Position numbers and translations under genes: made by a program. DNA of 64,000 bases from Lucinisca nassula. Lineage: Eukaryota; Mollusca; Bivalvia; Lucinida; Lucinidae. Shown here piece by piece: positions 11,270-23,068 of this stretch; positions within the stretch are counted from its first letter, which is position 1; each line of letters opens with the position of its first letter. Location: contig OY757010.1 of assembly GCA_963580285.1 (NCBI GenBank), positions 75,620,858-75,684,857 of the forward strand. The letters run 5' to 3'. The notes beneath the pieces are model-generated. The model was not told where the DNA came from. It did not search any database and saw only the letters and a program-made list of their open reading frames with translations.

Positions 11270-11490
11270 GTGCAACATAGTGCATTTTTCACATCTCAAA
11301 AATGGCTACTTTTATGATGAAAATCCGTGATATTTTCTAATGAGGAGGTTCTAACGAGTACCCACAACCTATGTTTTGGAGCAGAAATAAGAAAAATAAT
11401 GTATACCCCCGCAAACCCCAGTTTTCTCTATATGAAGTGGGGTTTAGGGGGGGTGGGTCTTCATTTCACAGACTAAACTCTGTTCCGATA
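11270..11490. repeat. MITE-B copy
   Basis: It has the ACGAGTACCCACAACCTATG arm, AATAATGTATACCCCCGCAA and a TATATGAAGTGGGGTTTAGG block, as in copies at 22240-22520 and 42950-43240. Confidence 0.7.
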
Positions 11491-12109
11491 GGATTCTGGG
11501 TAATGTAAAGCAATCATAAAGTCACAAAAATTATCTTCTATGTAAAAACATCATCTTAACCCTGAACCTGCCAAACTGAATCACAATATGTACAGATCTA
11601 TGTCTTATCAGTCTTTACTGTGTACCTGGTGGTGCCAAAACTTCTGCATACAATCAAGGATATTTTCAATTCAGAGTTGGTGAGACTCAGACTCAGAGAT
11701 TCAGTCATTTAACAAGACTTAAATTTGGACTCAAAAACTCAAAATATAGCAAAATTCCTGTATCAAGACCACTTTTGAACAGTCCCAAAGGTGGTATCTT
11801 ACTGGATGTCACTGGGTGCAGAATATACAAAGAAAGAATAAGTATCCTTTTTAAAGCAGAATTAGTCTGAATTTTAGTTGGTCTTAAAGGCATTTATTCT
11901 TGTAACAGTGGGACACACCGTGTGTTCATAATTGTTTAATTGCCCCCTGTGATATACTGACTGCAGCAGATCAAAGGAGGCCCTTAATTGGGTGATTAGT
12001 AGCTCTTGTTAAATCCCCTGACTGAGGCACTTAAGGGGAAAATCAGTTATGTACACTCTAATCAACAGTTAGTAAATTATTGATTTTCCCCAAGGAGGCC
12101 CCTTACCTG
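11491..12109. other. Intron sequence, no feature recognised
   Basis: AT-rich and without splice-bounded coding potential. A short segment at 11755-11890 (GACCACTTTTGAACAGTCCC) is also found at 8200-8270, so a minor repeat is present. Confidence 0.5.
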
Positions 12110-12635
12110 TTGAAGACAGAAGACTCTGGTCGGGCTCATCGGAGTCTAACTGTTGGTTTTCGTTTGCTCCAGCATTTCAGTGGTTTCTTGCTGTCGAGTC
12201 CTCACCGTTGTCTCACCTCTGTGGTTCTTTGATTTCTGTGTTCACGGAGATGTTGCACTGATGAGTTAAGAGGCCTTCATGCGGACTGAACAAATTATTT
12301 GTCTAAATCGCGACGGAAGTAAGGGCGAGGATTGTGGCCACGTAAAATCGATTTAAGCCCCCCAGTGGAAATCTTCCACTGACCGTTCCAAGGCGGCTCT
12401 TCCGTGGCGATTTATTTATGTTGTTGTTTGTTACTTACTGTGTGTATCACTTGTGTCTTTTAATTTTGGATGGCCATATGGCCATTTTGTGGGAAAGTAA
12501 CTGTCCATATGGCCTTCCTTTGTTTAGGTTTCCATTATGGTCTGGTCGCTTAATGTTTGTATTTCTTTCCCTTTGGTGTCTTTTATGGATGGAGTAAGTT
12601 AATTGTATCAATTCCTGATCTTTGTTTTACTTCTA
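12110..12635 (+). repeat. 3' tail of retroelement G
   Basis: GGAGTCTAACTGTTGGTTTT through GTAAAATCGATTTAAGCCCC to TTTGTTTTACTTCTACTTTA. The same sequence follows a reverse-transcriptase remnant on the minus strand at 60370-60965. Further copies lie at 54241, 54765, 57565, 58875 and 59703. Here it is on the plus strand inside a CCDC186 intron. Confidence 0.75.
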
Positions 12636-12939
12636 CTTTATCAGTTAGTGCTGAGGGCTACATAATTTTATGTAATGAAATGATAGTCCCTAATAATCAA
12701 GAATAAATGCCTTTAATAGCGGAATATTTCTGTATTTCAATTGGACTCATGAAATTTGTGAAATGTAAATAAATGATTGTTTTATTGACAAACTAATTCA
12801 TGCTGGGAAAAAATGTTAAAAATATAAAATGTCCACTCTTGTTGGTACAACACCGAGGCTGATTTTTGTGTTCCATGTGTCCTCATGCTTGAAGACAGAT
12901 AGTTAGCTGAACGACAAAAATTATTTCTGTGGAGCTCAC

Positions 12940-13038
12940 CAGTTCAGTATTGTTTTGCTGCTGTTGGTGGGCCAGTAATTCTGATTCCTTCAATTTTAAC
13001 TCTTTGTCAAGACTGTTGGACTTCACCTCTTCTGATTC
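12940..13038 (-). CDS. CCDC186: CCDC186-like, coding exon 7
   Basis: 33 codons, phase 0, acceptor TTCTTCAG and donor CTG|GTGAGC. It encodes ESEEVKSNSLDKELKLKE, continuing the conserved YQESEEIKSNELD block of vertebrates. It ends in a glutamine- and asparagine-rich AHQQQQNNTEL stretch. It is too short to stand out as an ORF alone, but the join to exon 6 restores the conserved motif exactly. Confidence 0.9.
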
Positions 13039-13586
13039 CTGAAGAAAACAGGAAGACAAACATTAAGGGAATACATATACCTTGTGACCACTTTAAAACA
13101 CTGTTCAATATAAGAAAGATCCAAAAATATATAGATTATATAGAAAAATGACCAGAAATGGTCATCTGATGATAAATGAACATAGTAGGCCACATTCATA
13201 AATAACACAGCTTTGAATATAAGACAATTAAAGGAAAGTCTCAGAAATATATAGATTACATTGAAAAATACCCTACAATTTATACATTTCTGTTTTTATA
13301 ACACTGCTTCTGCATTGGCTCCAAAAATAGTGTTATAAAGAGGTAGTGGTGTACATACACCATCAAGGGCAGTAACTTTCAGAAAGTTTCCTCACTCAAA
13401 AATAAAGAATTTCTATTTACATTGTTGCTTCCCTTAGAATAACTCAAAATCACTTGGGTACGTTAAGCAGTGTCATAACAATACAAATGCTTTCCTTATA
13501 AAGTTAGCCACATTTTGTCATCTTTGCAAAGCTTCAAAGACCACAGAAGCCTTCAAGAAATGGCTCTTTTGAGGATACATCTTCAT

Positions 13587-13824
13587 ATGAGCCCCGCCAA
13601 GCGAATTTGTGTCTTCGAGCCTTCCGTCACGACAATTTTTAACTGCGCATGCCAAGCTATTCAGAGGGGCCAGGGATATGGCTTATTGTCTGAAGGTTCT
13701 TCTTGATTCACTGCTTGTATGAGGGAGCAGCGAAAGTTCTGGCTAGACTGCGCGGTTGCGCAGGCTCGCCTGAACCTTTGCTGCTCGCAAAGGCGATAAG
13801 TACCAAAATCGCTTGACGGGCCCA
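13587..13824 (-). repeat. Repeat-E, reverse copy
   Basis: Reverse complement of 10588-10829, from GAGCCCCGCCAAGCGAATTT to ATCGCTTGACGGGCCC. It lies in the intron between exons 6 and 7 side. Confidence 0.75.
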
Positions 13825-14029
13825 TATGTTGTAAGCTGTTGGCAGAACATACACACACACACTAACACACATTTCTAGACACCTGTCAAATTAACCCATA
13901 TAATGCCTAGCATGCCATTTTGGGACATTAGCAAACAGTGTTGACCAAGATGAAACACTGCAGCATATGACATCTGATCTGGATCTACACTGTTTGCTTA
14001 AAGAACATAAAATTTTTGTAAAACTTACT

Positions 14030-14329
14030 TTTGTTTGATTTGAGGTTTAACGTCCCCATCAACACTGTAAAGGTCATTTTTTGAGACGTTGCTTCCAATT
14101 TTGTGGGACTTTTACCCGACACTGAGATGAAATGACATCTCAAGCCCTGTCCCCCAATGAAACCAATAGGGTTTATTAGCATGGATGGTCCGCCTCGCAC
14201 CGCGGTTCCTGGACAGGCTTAGATCCTCTAAGCGGTTTACCAGTACTAGTGTGCGGGCCGGATTCAGCTCTGCATGGAAGCATCATGCAGCCCATATATT
14301 TCTTCAAGCCCCTACGGTTGGGGGCTGAC
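14030..14329 (-). mobile_element. SINE-A copy
   Basis: Flanked by TAAAACTTACT at 14019-14029 and 14330-14340. Confidence 0.85.
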
Positions 14330-14619
14330 TAAAACTTACTACAAACTTAACAAACCTGACACCCCTTATCTGGAAACACTCCAAACTTATTAGGTGGAAG
14401 ATTCCATTGTCATATAGGGGTTAATATTATCAATATTTTGCTGTTTTACTGCCTCTAGAGTGATGGAATGAAACTTTACAAATTGAATTACCCTTGTCCT
14501 GCTGAATAAAATAATTTTGCAACACCCATTTCTGACTTTCAACTAAAAATCCAAAAAATTTGGCAATACCTGAAGGCTTGCTGTAGTTCTACGAAACATT
14601 TAGCAAATTTGTTTTGTGA

Positions 14620-14880
14620 TCCTGTAAGGAGTCCAAAAAGTACCAACGGAATTGCAAACAGTGTAGATCCTGATCAGGAGCAGTCTGTTCTGGGTTTGCA
14701 CTGTCTGCTTAGGCCTGTCTGTCCAAATAATTAGGATCATTTCGGCAATCAAATTACTTGATATAATGTATTCAATAAAATTCACACAGTGAATGACAAA
14801 CAGTGTAGAGCCTGATCAGATGGCTTCTTCAGAAGCCATCTGATCTGGATCTACACTGTTTGCAAAGGTAGGGATTGTCA
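14620..14880. repeat. Fold-back repeats of the AACAGTGTAGATC type
   Basis: CAAACAGTGTAGATCCTGAT, GCAGTCTGTTCTGGG and AGAAGCCATCTGATCTGGAT/ CACTGTTTGC form hairpin-like pairs. Similar pieces occur at 16515-16755, 20635-20690, 25490, 35830-35900, 44365-44440, 62050-62105 and 63260-63335. Confidence 0.6.
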
Positions 14881-14903
14881 TGTTCAGCAGGACAAGGGAA
14901 AAG

Positions 14904-15068
14904 AGTGAGTGAGTGTTTGAGTTTTACATCCTACCAACAGCTAAGGTCATATGGAGACGGGATCTCAGTTTAAAGACTCATCCGAAAGTCTTGAGAAGCC
15001 CGGGATCGATCTTGCAATCCCTGGTTTACAAGGCGAGTAGCATAACCACTACACCACGGAGGCTTCTA
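14904..15068 (-). mobile_element. tRNA-derived SINE-B copy
   Basis: The minus strand starts TAGAAGCCTCCGTGGTGTAG (A box TGGTGTAGTGG) with a B box near GGATTGCAAGATCGATCCCG. It ends in a GTAAAACTCAAACACTCACT tail. It lies about 30 bases from CCDC186 exon 6. Confidence 0.85.
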
Positions 15069-15096
15069 AGGACAAGGGATAAGAATACTCACTCAC

Positions 15097-15201
15097 CTGA
15101 TATGTTTTAATCATTGCCTGACAATCCTTCCTTATTTGCTGTGTTTCTTCCTTGGCCTCTTTTATCTTGTTATTAGCTTTCTCCAGCTGTGCTTTAGTTT
15201 C
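15097..15201 (-). CDS. CCDC186: CCDC186-like, coding exon 6
   Basis: 35 codons, phase 0, acceptor GATTCAG and donor CAG|GTGAGT. It starts ETKAQLEKANNKIKEAKEE and ends QQIRKDCQAMIKTYQ. This matches the vertebrate EADQIRKNCQDMIKTYQ block and directly continues the preceding exon. A tRNA-derived SINE lies only about 30 bases past the donor, in the intron. Confidence 0.93.
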
Positions 15202-15412
15202 CTGAATCATTACATTATACACATAAAAATCTTTATAACACTGTTTATCATACATTTAGTATAAAATACTTAGTTTTTGAATATGTGATATGAACGTGAC
15301 ACCAATGCACGTATCACTCTTGCACGTGCTGCCATATCGCATGGGCTTTATCATACCCAAAAATCCATATCACAACCCTTTATCGCACCCCTAAGCCTTT
15401 ATCATACCTCTG

Positions 15413-15697
15413 CCCCCCCCCCCCCCCCCCCCATAGGGGCTTGAAGAAATATATGGGTTGCACGATGCTTCCACGCAGAGCTGAATCTGGCCAGCACACT
15501 AGTACTGGTAAACCGCTTGGCGGTGCGAGGCGGTCCGTCCATGCTAATAAACCCTATTGGTTTCATTGGGCGACAGGGCTTGAGATGTCATTTCATCTCA
15601 ATGTTGGGTAAAAGTCCCACAAAAATTGGAAGCAACATCTCCAAAATGACCTTTACAGTTTTGACGGGGACGTTAAACCTCAAATCAAACAAACAAA
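15413..15697 (+). mobile_element. SINE-A copy with expanded poly-C start
   Basis: The 5' end is a run of about 18 C. The rest is collinear with the family but lacks about 20 bases near 15520 (the GATCTAAGCC segment). It ends in a CAAACAAA tail. The target duplication is not clear. Confidence 0.8.
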
Positions 15698-15954
15698 TCT
15701 GATGTCACCCTATTCGAAACATGCGGCGTTCTTCCTTTTGCGGCATGTCGCATTTGCAATTTGCAATATTTTCGTGTGTTCGAACTGTTTGGCAAAAAAA
15801 ATCTGTCAAATCTCAAGCATCCCTTAACTTACATAGCTAGACCGAAGATAATGAGATTCTCATTGTAACTTTGGTATTAGGCAGATGCAATTAATACAAT
15901 TTATTTTGAACAATTTTTTTTAAAAGTGAAATGTATGATAAATAGATTATGATA

Positions 15955-16085
15955 TGGCATTTTTTTCATATAATACCCCATATCAGCCGGAGACTCCCAT
16001 ATCAGCCTGAGGGCCTTTGGCCCTTAAGCTGATATGGGAGTCTCGGGCTGATAATGGGTATGATATGAAAAATGCCATATGATAA
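15955..16085. repeat. Perfect-looking long hairpin
   Basis: ATATGGCATTTTTTTCATAT with GACTCCCATATCAGC on the left are mirrored by GCTGATATGGGAGTC and ATATGAAAAATGCCATAT on the right. The loop is CTGAGGGCCTTTGGCCCTTA. The arms are about 55 bases. Confidence 0.75.
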
Positions 16086-16137
16086 TCTCTATTTATTATA
16101 ACACAGTTTTGGATATAATATTGTTCAAAACTGGATC

Positions 16138-16212
16138 CCAAAAAATGTCTAGATTATACAGAAAAATGACCATCAATGGTCATTTTTCTGTATAATATAT
16201 ACATTTTGTTCG
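16138..16212. repeat. Hairpin repeat (GAAAAATGACCAT type)
   Basis: TACAGAAAAATGACCAT is followed after a short loop by ATGGTCATTTTTCTGTATA. The same design is at 13135-13165, 22150-22215 and 22985-23035. Confidence 0.7.
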
Positions 16213-16302
16213 ATTATAACAAGACTGATTACATATGGGTCCCATAAATCTATTGATCATTATACAGAAATGAGAATAAATAGTCTTTTTTTCTATAAAA
16301 TT

Positions 16303-16477
16303 TGTTTTGTTTGTTTGTTTAATTTGAGGTTTAACATCCCCGTCAACACTGTATAGGTCATTTTGGAGATGTTGCTTCCAATTTTGTGGGACTTTTACCC
16401 AACATTAGGATGAAATGACATGTCGCATCTCAAGCCCTGTGACCCAATAAAACCAATAGGGTTTATAAGCATGGAAA
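16303..16477 (-). mobile_element. SINE-A, 5'-truncated copy
   Basis: Only the 3' half (CAAA tail through GACAGGGCTTGAGATG to ACCCTATTGGTTT) is present, which fits 5' truncation during retroposition. Confidence 0.75.
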
Positions 16478-17015
16478 ATGTACATTATTCTTTTAATAGC
16501 ACAGATGCCACAGAAGGCTGCTAATTGCAAGTTATTAGACTGTGCAGACTAGACTACACGGACCTGCAGGCTGATCAGAGTATTTCCTGCTCGAACAAGT
16601 CTTATTTTGCGTTTTGTCATTCATGTACGGGGCTCATATCATGGATCCAGAATAACCCCCTTTGTAAAGGAAACCCCAAAAGAGGTACTAGGCGAACAGT
16701 GGAGGCCCAGATCAGATGCCGCAGAACGCGGCATCTGATCAGGGCCTACAGTGTTTGCAAAAAGTCCAGCCTTTTTGCAAATAAATTTTGAAAAAAAAGA
16801 CAACCTGACACAAAAGCTCAAACAACAAATGAAAACGGACTGAAAACCCAATCCTTATACTTGTGCCATGGTAAAAGCAAGCACAGGAAAAAATTAAAGA
16901 GCAAAAGAAAATGAAAAATGAAGGAATTTTTACATGTTTTTGTATTATCATAAAGTTCATCAAACAAGCTATGCAGTGCTAATATGGAGTAAATGTACAT
17001 AAGTCTTCGTCTTAC

Positions 17016-17135
17016 CTTGTGAGCCTCTAATTCTGCCTTGAGTTTATTTTGTGCCCATTTCACCCTAGTATCAGATGACGACAGCTGTTCACGCTGTTTA
17101 TCTAGGTCCTTGTGTACATTATGTAACTCTGCAAT
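17016..17135 (-). CDS. CCDC186: CCDC186-like, coding exon 5
   Basis: 40 codons, phase 0, with CTTTCAG acceptor and AAG|GTAAGA donor. It contains RVKWAQNKLKAELEAHK, nearly identical to the vertebrate KVKWAQNKLKAEMDSHK, the most diagnostic block of the family. This exon is the strongest single reason for the gene assignment. Confidence 0.93.
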
Positions 17136-17159
17136 CTGAAAGAGAACAATAATTCTATG

Positions 17160-17415
17160 AAGAGCTGCTTGATTGTTTATTTGATTGGAGTTTAACTGCC
17201 CATAACATAACATTAAAACTTTGATCATTTAATACGGCAAATATGCTGATATTTTTGCTGAAAAAATGTGAGCAGCTTTGGCAAAGGCAAAAGCTACACA
17301 CATTTGTTTAGCAAAAATAACACCATATTAGATATTGTACTTGGTAAAGCAGTTAACAATTTGAGCACTAATGAGCTCGTTAAGCTAACTAGGCTATGAA
17401 CAACTGGCCCCTGGT
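17160..17415. repeat. MITE-C copy, one end degraded
   Basis: It has the TTTGCTGAAAAAATGTGAGC/ GCAAAAGCT core and ends ATGAACAACTGGCCCC. It adjoins exon 5. Confidence 0.6.
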
Positions 17416-18162
17416 CACTTTACTTAACCAAACTTTTCCTGGGCTCATTTTGTAATGTCACATTGTAGTGTTTCCTTTGTGTTTCATTCGAGTGCCATTG
17501 TCTGACCTTCTGTAGCTATCATACTTGCTTCAGCTATTGACTGGCTGTTGACCAAGTTTGGTACCATCTTCTCATGAAATTTAAAACTCCATATTTGTGT
17601 GGCTACCTGGTGTCAATTTGTGGACAGTATAACATTCAAATGAGACAGGCAATTAGCACAGACATTACTGCAATGCTTGTCATTTGTTAAGCTTGCATCA
17701 AATTTTGACTCATTGGCATTCAGACATAAATTATCTTATCAGGTCATAGACCTAAACATTGTCCCCTACAGGAAACTGCATTGTGGGAAACTTTCAATTA
17801 TCACGGATTATCATTTAGTACTTTTACATGTATGAATGTTTGCTGACATCTGTTTTATCATATGACCTCGCTTCTGAGAGTGTTATAACACTACGTAATA
17901 AATTCAATAAGCACTAGTTGATTGAACATGCAAATTAGTTAGATATGCCATGTAAGGTTACATGTATGACGTCCGTAACGAATGATGGAATATTGACATT
18001 TTTTTAAAACAATCGTGAATAAAATACATTTTGCATGTCATATGATAATTAGAATCTTGCATTCGTGCTCATGTATTATTAAAATTATTAAACTTGTTGA
18101 GGAAAAGAGATAAAATGCTCGGCAAAGCCTCACATTTTATCTCTTTTCCTCAACTCATTTAA

Positions 18163-18700
18163 AGGTGCATTATTGAGCTATCCGGAAAAAATGCTTCCAA
18201 AAATAAAATACAAATAGCCGGTATTTTTCTTTAAAACAGAACAAATGAATGCATTTTATGCAAAAATGCGAACAATTATGATGACAGGTAAACGAGTTTG
18301 AGAGGGATTCCCTAACTAGGTTTCGAACACTAGTTAGATCTATTTTTAGTTCGTGACAAAAATAGAATCTCCATATATGACGTTTTGCGACGTTCATTTT
18401 TGGCCTTGTTTGCTTAGGCCATGCCTGAATCGGAAAAAAAAATGACGCTGAATCCCATGCCATAAATAACGACACTCAGAGACGATACTGTCGCCATGAA
18501 TGTGTAAAGTGACAGATTTATTTTTAGAACAGAAATTCCGAACACATGTTCAGATCGAAGGGTAAACACGAATGAAAACGACCATTTTCACAAAGTTCTG
18601 AAGCTGCATTTGGCTCCAAAAGTGTACAAATGACAAAGGAGTATGCATTGAAGATAAAAATCAGAAAAAATTTGAGACCCGGTAGCTCAATAATGCACCT
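18163..18700. mobile_element. MITE with TTAA target duplication (piggyBac-like)
   Basis: Inverted ends AGGTGCATTATTGAGCTA and TAGCTCAATAATGCACCT are flanked by TTAA at 18159-18162 and 18701-18704. It is 538 bp with no transposase. TTAA duplication is the piggyBac hallmark. The termini themselves do not match the CCCT-type ends known for piggyBac, so the superfamily is inferred from the target only. Confidence 0.75.
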
Positions 18701-18704
18701 TTAA

Positions 18705-19918
18705 TAAATTCAATAATACATGAGCACTCATGTAAGATCCTCTATGAAACATTTATTTCCATTGAAGACTGCAACTTAAAAGAGTCCAGCAAGCAGAAAG
18801 CATTGCTACAACTACATGTTATAAATGCGTGAGAATTGCACATGAACAGCTGTAAGATCAGCATACTATTAGTCATCCCTCTGTACATTACAAAACATTA
18901 GACCATATATAACAAGACTCAACTTACAGGTTCGGACAGGTCCATTTTCAATTTAAGGGGCATCAAGTTATGGCCAATCAAATAATTTAGCCATGTCCAC
19001 TGTAACCTCATTATAACATTGGTCATTTAACCAGTGAAACCAGTATAACAGGGGTGTTCAGTGGCTCCCATTTTTTCATGAATTATGGTAAAAATAAAAG
19101 GCAAATTTGTTTCAAAGTTTTGAGAATAGGATGGTAAAAAAGACGAAATTGACTAAAGAAAGGATATTCAAAATGACAGAAGTCACTTAAGAGACCAAAG
19201 AGAGGCTGTAAAAAAAAAATTAATATAGAAACAAAAGTCAAAAGCTGAAACTGACCATAGAAATGTAAGCATGGCTGTCGATACATGAAATTGACTATAG
19301 GAACAGAAGTTAAAGACGAAACTGACTATAAAAACAATCTTCAAAAGACGAAACTGACTGTAGATGACAAAAAACACGAGGCTGTCGTATGGTCATTGCA
19401 ATATTTATTTTTTATGTCGAAGTTCTCAAACAATCTGACATCTTCTCAATTAACCTTACAGGTAATTGTCACTTAAACCATATTGTGACTGATTAAGTAA
19501 ACCGCAGAAGTTTTCTGGCCAATATCAATGCATAAGCTTATATTAGTGTAAACACATCTGTATGCGGTTACTGGTAATTAACATAGAACTTCCAAAATTA
19601 ATCACACCATTCTGAGCCCAAAACTGTTTAGTGTTTAGCTGTTGAGGAAATATTTTTTAGCAGTTCCACACAAAATTTTTATGAAAGAAATATGCCTCAT
19701 TTTAAAAATATACAATGACATAAAACGTGTGTGTTATGTCCTTGATTGAAATTGCTGAAACAGGATGCCATTTACTGTACCAATCGTCTGCATCAGAAAA
19801 TAGCGGTGTTTTAAGGATACAGGTAGCAGAAAACTTTGACACTGTCTTTAATCTTGTTAATAAGCTGGGTATCAAAATTTGGTCTCATTTTGGCCGAAAT
19901 TGCTCATTAAATGCCTAC
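18705..19918. other. Intron, low-complexity tandem piece
   Basis: Between 19080 and 19370 short diverged units of about 30-35 bases (ACGAAATTGACTA, AAGACGAAACTGACTATA) repeat. The rest shows no exon or known repeat. Confidence 0.5.
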
Positions 19919-20131
19919 CTTTGCCTCAAGTTCTGCACCTATCTTGGTCCTATGTTCCTTGACAGCCTTGAACTTGTTAACATATCCCTCCTTCTCTTTC
20001 TCCACCTCCTTCAGCCTAGCATCAAGCCTCTCAGCATGTTTCATATACTCCAAATTCTTGTGTTCGGCCTGAGCAAACTTCACTACCATAGTGTCCTTCT
20101 CCCTCGTCACTTCCTCACAGGATTTAGTGAT
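19919..20131 (-). CDS. CCDC186: CCDC186-like, coding exon 4
   Basis: 71 codons, phase 0, with a TTTCCAG acceptor and AAG|GTAGGC donor. The translation starts ITKSCEEVTREKDTMVVKF, matching the conserved KKCEEARQEKEAMVMKY stretch of vertebrate CCDC186. It continues as a charged coiled coil ending KIGAELEAK. No stop or frameshift is seen. Confidence 0.9.
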
Positions 20132-20634
20132 CTGGAAACACAGGTATCAGGGGCAATTTGTTCAAAAGTGACAATGTTGTTAATCAATGTACTTTCAATG
20201 TTTTTTATCCTTCAAATTTGTAAATTCTCTAATAATCTGCCTTAAAAAATATGAGCAGCCTTCGCATAATTTGCAAAAGTTGCTTATATTCCATCAGGGC
20301 AATTACATTTATTAATTAATTAAAATTAATTAATGTGTGTCAGATATTGAGATATAGACCATTAACCCATTTCAGGTCGGAAACCCCTAAATGTGTATCC
20401 TGGCCATTTACAAATTCAATAAGCTAACACTGTGTTGATCAAATGGGTTCAAACTATCATGACTCAGTTGTCCAAAGTTAATAATAAAATGGCAAGTAAA
20501 CTAAAGATGTGATAATTAAATCTTCGTCATAGATATTTTCTTTAAAAAAAGTACCTTTGCACTGCAGAATCTATTCAAATTTGAGCCATGTTATGTCTTA
20601 ACCCTTATCTTGCTGTTCATGATAACCCCTATCT

Positions 20635-21790
20635 TTGGAAACAGTGTAGATCCAGATCAGATGGCCATCCGATCAGGATCTACACTGTTTGGCATTTAGT
20701 TTATGAATTTGTAGCAATAAATTACATCATGTAATTTGATTGGTTGATAGACAAAAATGGGTGTGGCTAGATATTCAGCAAGATAAGGGTTAAAGCATGT
20801 GCACATAGCAAAGACACAGATTGGCCTGCACATTTGTCAGCGTCTTCTCCGCTGGCAATCAAGGTTGAACATGTTTCAACCTTGATTCAACATTGACTAC
20901 ATGTTGTGTGCCTGCAGGGTTAGGTGCATGTATGTACTATATGCAGGGGTGTAACAGAAAATTAATTTGCACGCAAACCAAAGATAACACTATAAATAAT
21001 TCTCCTTAATATTGTTTACCAAATGGGGTCAACTCTTACAGAGAGAATTTGCTCCCTTTGGGCCTTTGGAGAGCAAATTCTTTCCTGTAAGTGTGGTACC
21101 CGTGGCAGGGATGTAAAATTCCACTCGCCCGCTCGCATTTGCGAGTAGGTTTTAAGGCAGGGCAAGTAAGGTTTTCAAAACTGACCTTACTTTTTCTTCA
21201 TTTTTAGTACCTAAACCAACGGTTTTGACGATAAGGGCGAGTAAGTTTGAGGGAAATTTTACACCTCTGCGTGGCAAAGAAAGAAACCATGTTAGCTAAT
21301 AATAAGTGTCATGTAAATCCTAGACAGATACAGATCTTCTTCTTCTCATCATCTTCTTCTTCTCCTTGTCTTCTTCTTCTTTGTCTACTTTTTTATGTTT
21401 GCAATGTGTATGCAAGTGCATACATGCATCTATGTAAAGGACGCTACACCCCTGATATGAGTGCCCTTTGATCCAGAACTTCTCAAAACAGTCATGAAAG
21501 GCTGGCACAATACATTTGAAGGCTGTGTTGTCATTAAGCAACATCACAGATAAGACAATGTCTCAACAGGTCAATCAAAGCTAGGCTGAGGTCATATCAT
21601 GACTATGGCTTTTCAACGTTCTAGATGCCATTTCCATGCTGTATATTCCACACAGAAAATCAATTAACTCTCATAAACAATGCACAGAATCATTTGAGTG
21701 TAAATACAAGATAACTGAAATGTTATTTTTCAACCTTTACAATTTAATAGACATTGGTTATCACTATTTTTTTCCATGAATTTTTTGTAG
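20635..21790. other. Intron with minor repeats
   Basis: A fold-back AACAGTGTAGATCC/GGATCTACACTGTT pair lies at 20640-20690, a MITE-F type hairpin at 21040-21090, and a CTT-rich microsatellite at 21335-21385. No coding exon found. Confidence 0.55.
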
Positions 21791-21794
21791 AATG

Positions 21795-22045
21795 ACTCTG
21801 CTGGAGTCCAATGATATGCCAACCCTTGTATGTCAATTTGTGTCATCTTCCAGAGATATGGAGAAAAGAGATAGTAGAGAAACTGAAGGAGAGGGACATG
21901 GGAGAAAGGGTAAACTGAACAAAACTAACGAAAAGAAAACATTCCCCCTTCTACTCTTACCTGCTGCATGGACAGCAGGCTTTGCCCAACTGTAAGCAAT
22001 TATCAGTTGGACATCCCAGTGACATAAGATACAGGACATCTCTGC
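21795..22045 (-). repeat. Dispersed repeat H, copy 1
   Basis: A GAGAAAAGAGATAGTAGAG block, then CATTCCCCCTTCTACTCTTA and CAACTGTAAG. It is collinear with a second copy at 26818-27075, which has a GAGTTTAACGACATGTCAAC end. Probably a SINE; orientation inferred from the GTTAAACTC-type tail in the second copy. Confidence 0.6.
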
Positions 22046-22149
22046 AAGCACATCACAACTTGTTACAGCACCTCTTTTTTAACATTGTTGTTGGGGTTCA
22101 AAGCAGAAAAAATGCCAGTTCAACAAATATGCTATATCCAAACAAAAAT

Positions 22150-22215
22150 GTATAGATTATATAGAAAAATGACCATTTATGGTCATTTTTCTATATAATC
22201 CATACATTTTTGGGG
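22150..22215. repeat. Hairpin repeat, near-perfect
   Basis: AATGTATAGATTATATAGAA and ATGACCAT pair with ATGGTCATTTTTCTATATAA and TCCATACATT around a four-base loop. Confidence 0.75.
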
Positions 22216-22239
22216 TGTGTATTACATCCAAAACCATGT

Positions 22240-22520
22240 TATCATTACGATAACACATCCATGCGATATATTACATTTTTCAAACCTCAAAAAAGGCAAT
22301 TTTTCTGATGAAAATTTATGATATTTTCTTATTTATACTCCAAAGATTTTGGGTGCTCGTTAGAACCGCCTCATTGAGGCGGTTTTAACGAGTACCCACA
22401 ACCTATGTCTTAGAGAAGAATTAAGGAAAATAAGGTTTACCCCCTTAAACCTCAGTTTTCTCAATATAAATAGGGGTTTAGGAGGGTCTTTATTTCATGG
22501 ACTTGTTCATGTAATGTTAT
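22240..22520. repeat. MITE-B, best-preserved copy
   Basis: The central hairpin GGTGCTCGTTAGAACCGCCT/AGGCGGTTTTAACGAGTACC is flanked by ACCCACAACCTATG and by an AATAAATAGGGG block. It starts near AATAACACATCCATGCGATA. Confidence 0.75.
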
Positions 22521-22651
22521 GAACAGTTTAATAAAGAGGCTGTCATGTAATTTAGCTCCATCCACTCTCTGTATCACACCATGAAGGATGAATAATAATT
22601 TTCAATCCTCATTTATGCAAATGCTAAATGAGCTGTATACCAATGACATAC

Positions 22652-22780
22652 CTGGTCCACTCGCAGTTTCATCTCACTCTGCAAGGCGGCTATGGCTTTC
22701 TTAGCAGCAGAATCATGGGAAGTTAATTTGTCCTTTAATCCTCGTATCTCAGCCTGTTGCTGTGCTATAGTATATTCAAG
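22652..22780 (-). CDS. CCDC186: CCDC186-like, coding exon 3
   Basis: 43 codons, phase 0 on both sides, with TTTACAG acceptor and CAG|GTATGT donor. It encodes LEYTIAQQQAEIRGLKDKL and ends KLRVDQ. This matches the vertebrate segment in which a glutamine-rich helix is followed by AAKKAI.ALQ.EM (vertebrate TAKNAVQQLHKEM). Coiled coil throughout. Confidence 0.88.
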
Positions 22781-23068
22781 CTGTAAAGAAAGCCATACAT
22801 AAAATATATAATGGCTTTTAGGTATATAGGTGGGGTTGGGTATATACTGTATAATACATCTTTTAAACATTCTGGTTGGGGCCCATAACAAAACAACCAT
22901 GTTACATGTACATCAAAAATAAAATTAAAATGATATAGAACCAGTGTTTATTTAGTATTATAACACAGATGATGGATCCCTAAAATTAATAGATATTATA
23001 GAAAAACTATCATAAATGGTCATTTTTCTACATAATCTTCATGTACATGATTGTGTAACATGTATTTT

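Noticed and set aside
18170..18475. 101-residue frame on the minus strand
   Set aside because: It lies wholly inside the TTAA-flanked MITE, with no domain and no relation to CCDC186 exons.
21320..21547. Lysine- and glutamate-rich minus-strand frame
   Set aside because: Translation of a CTT-rich microsatellite, with no splice sites matching CCDC186 phases.
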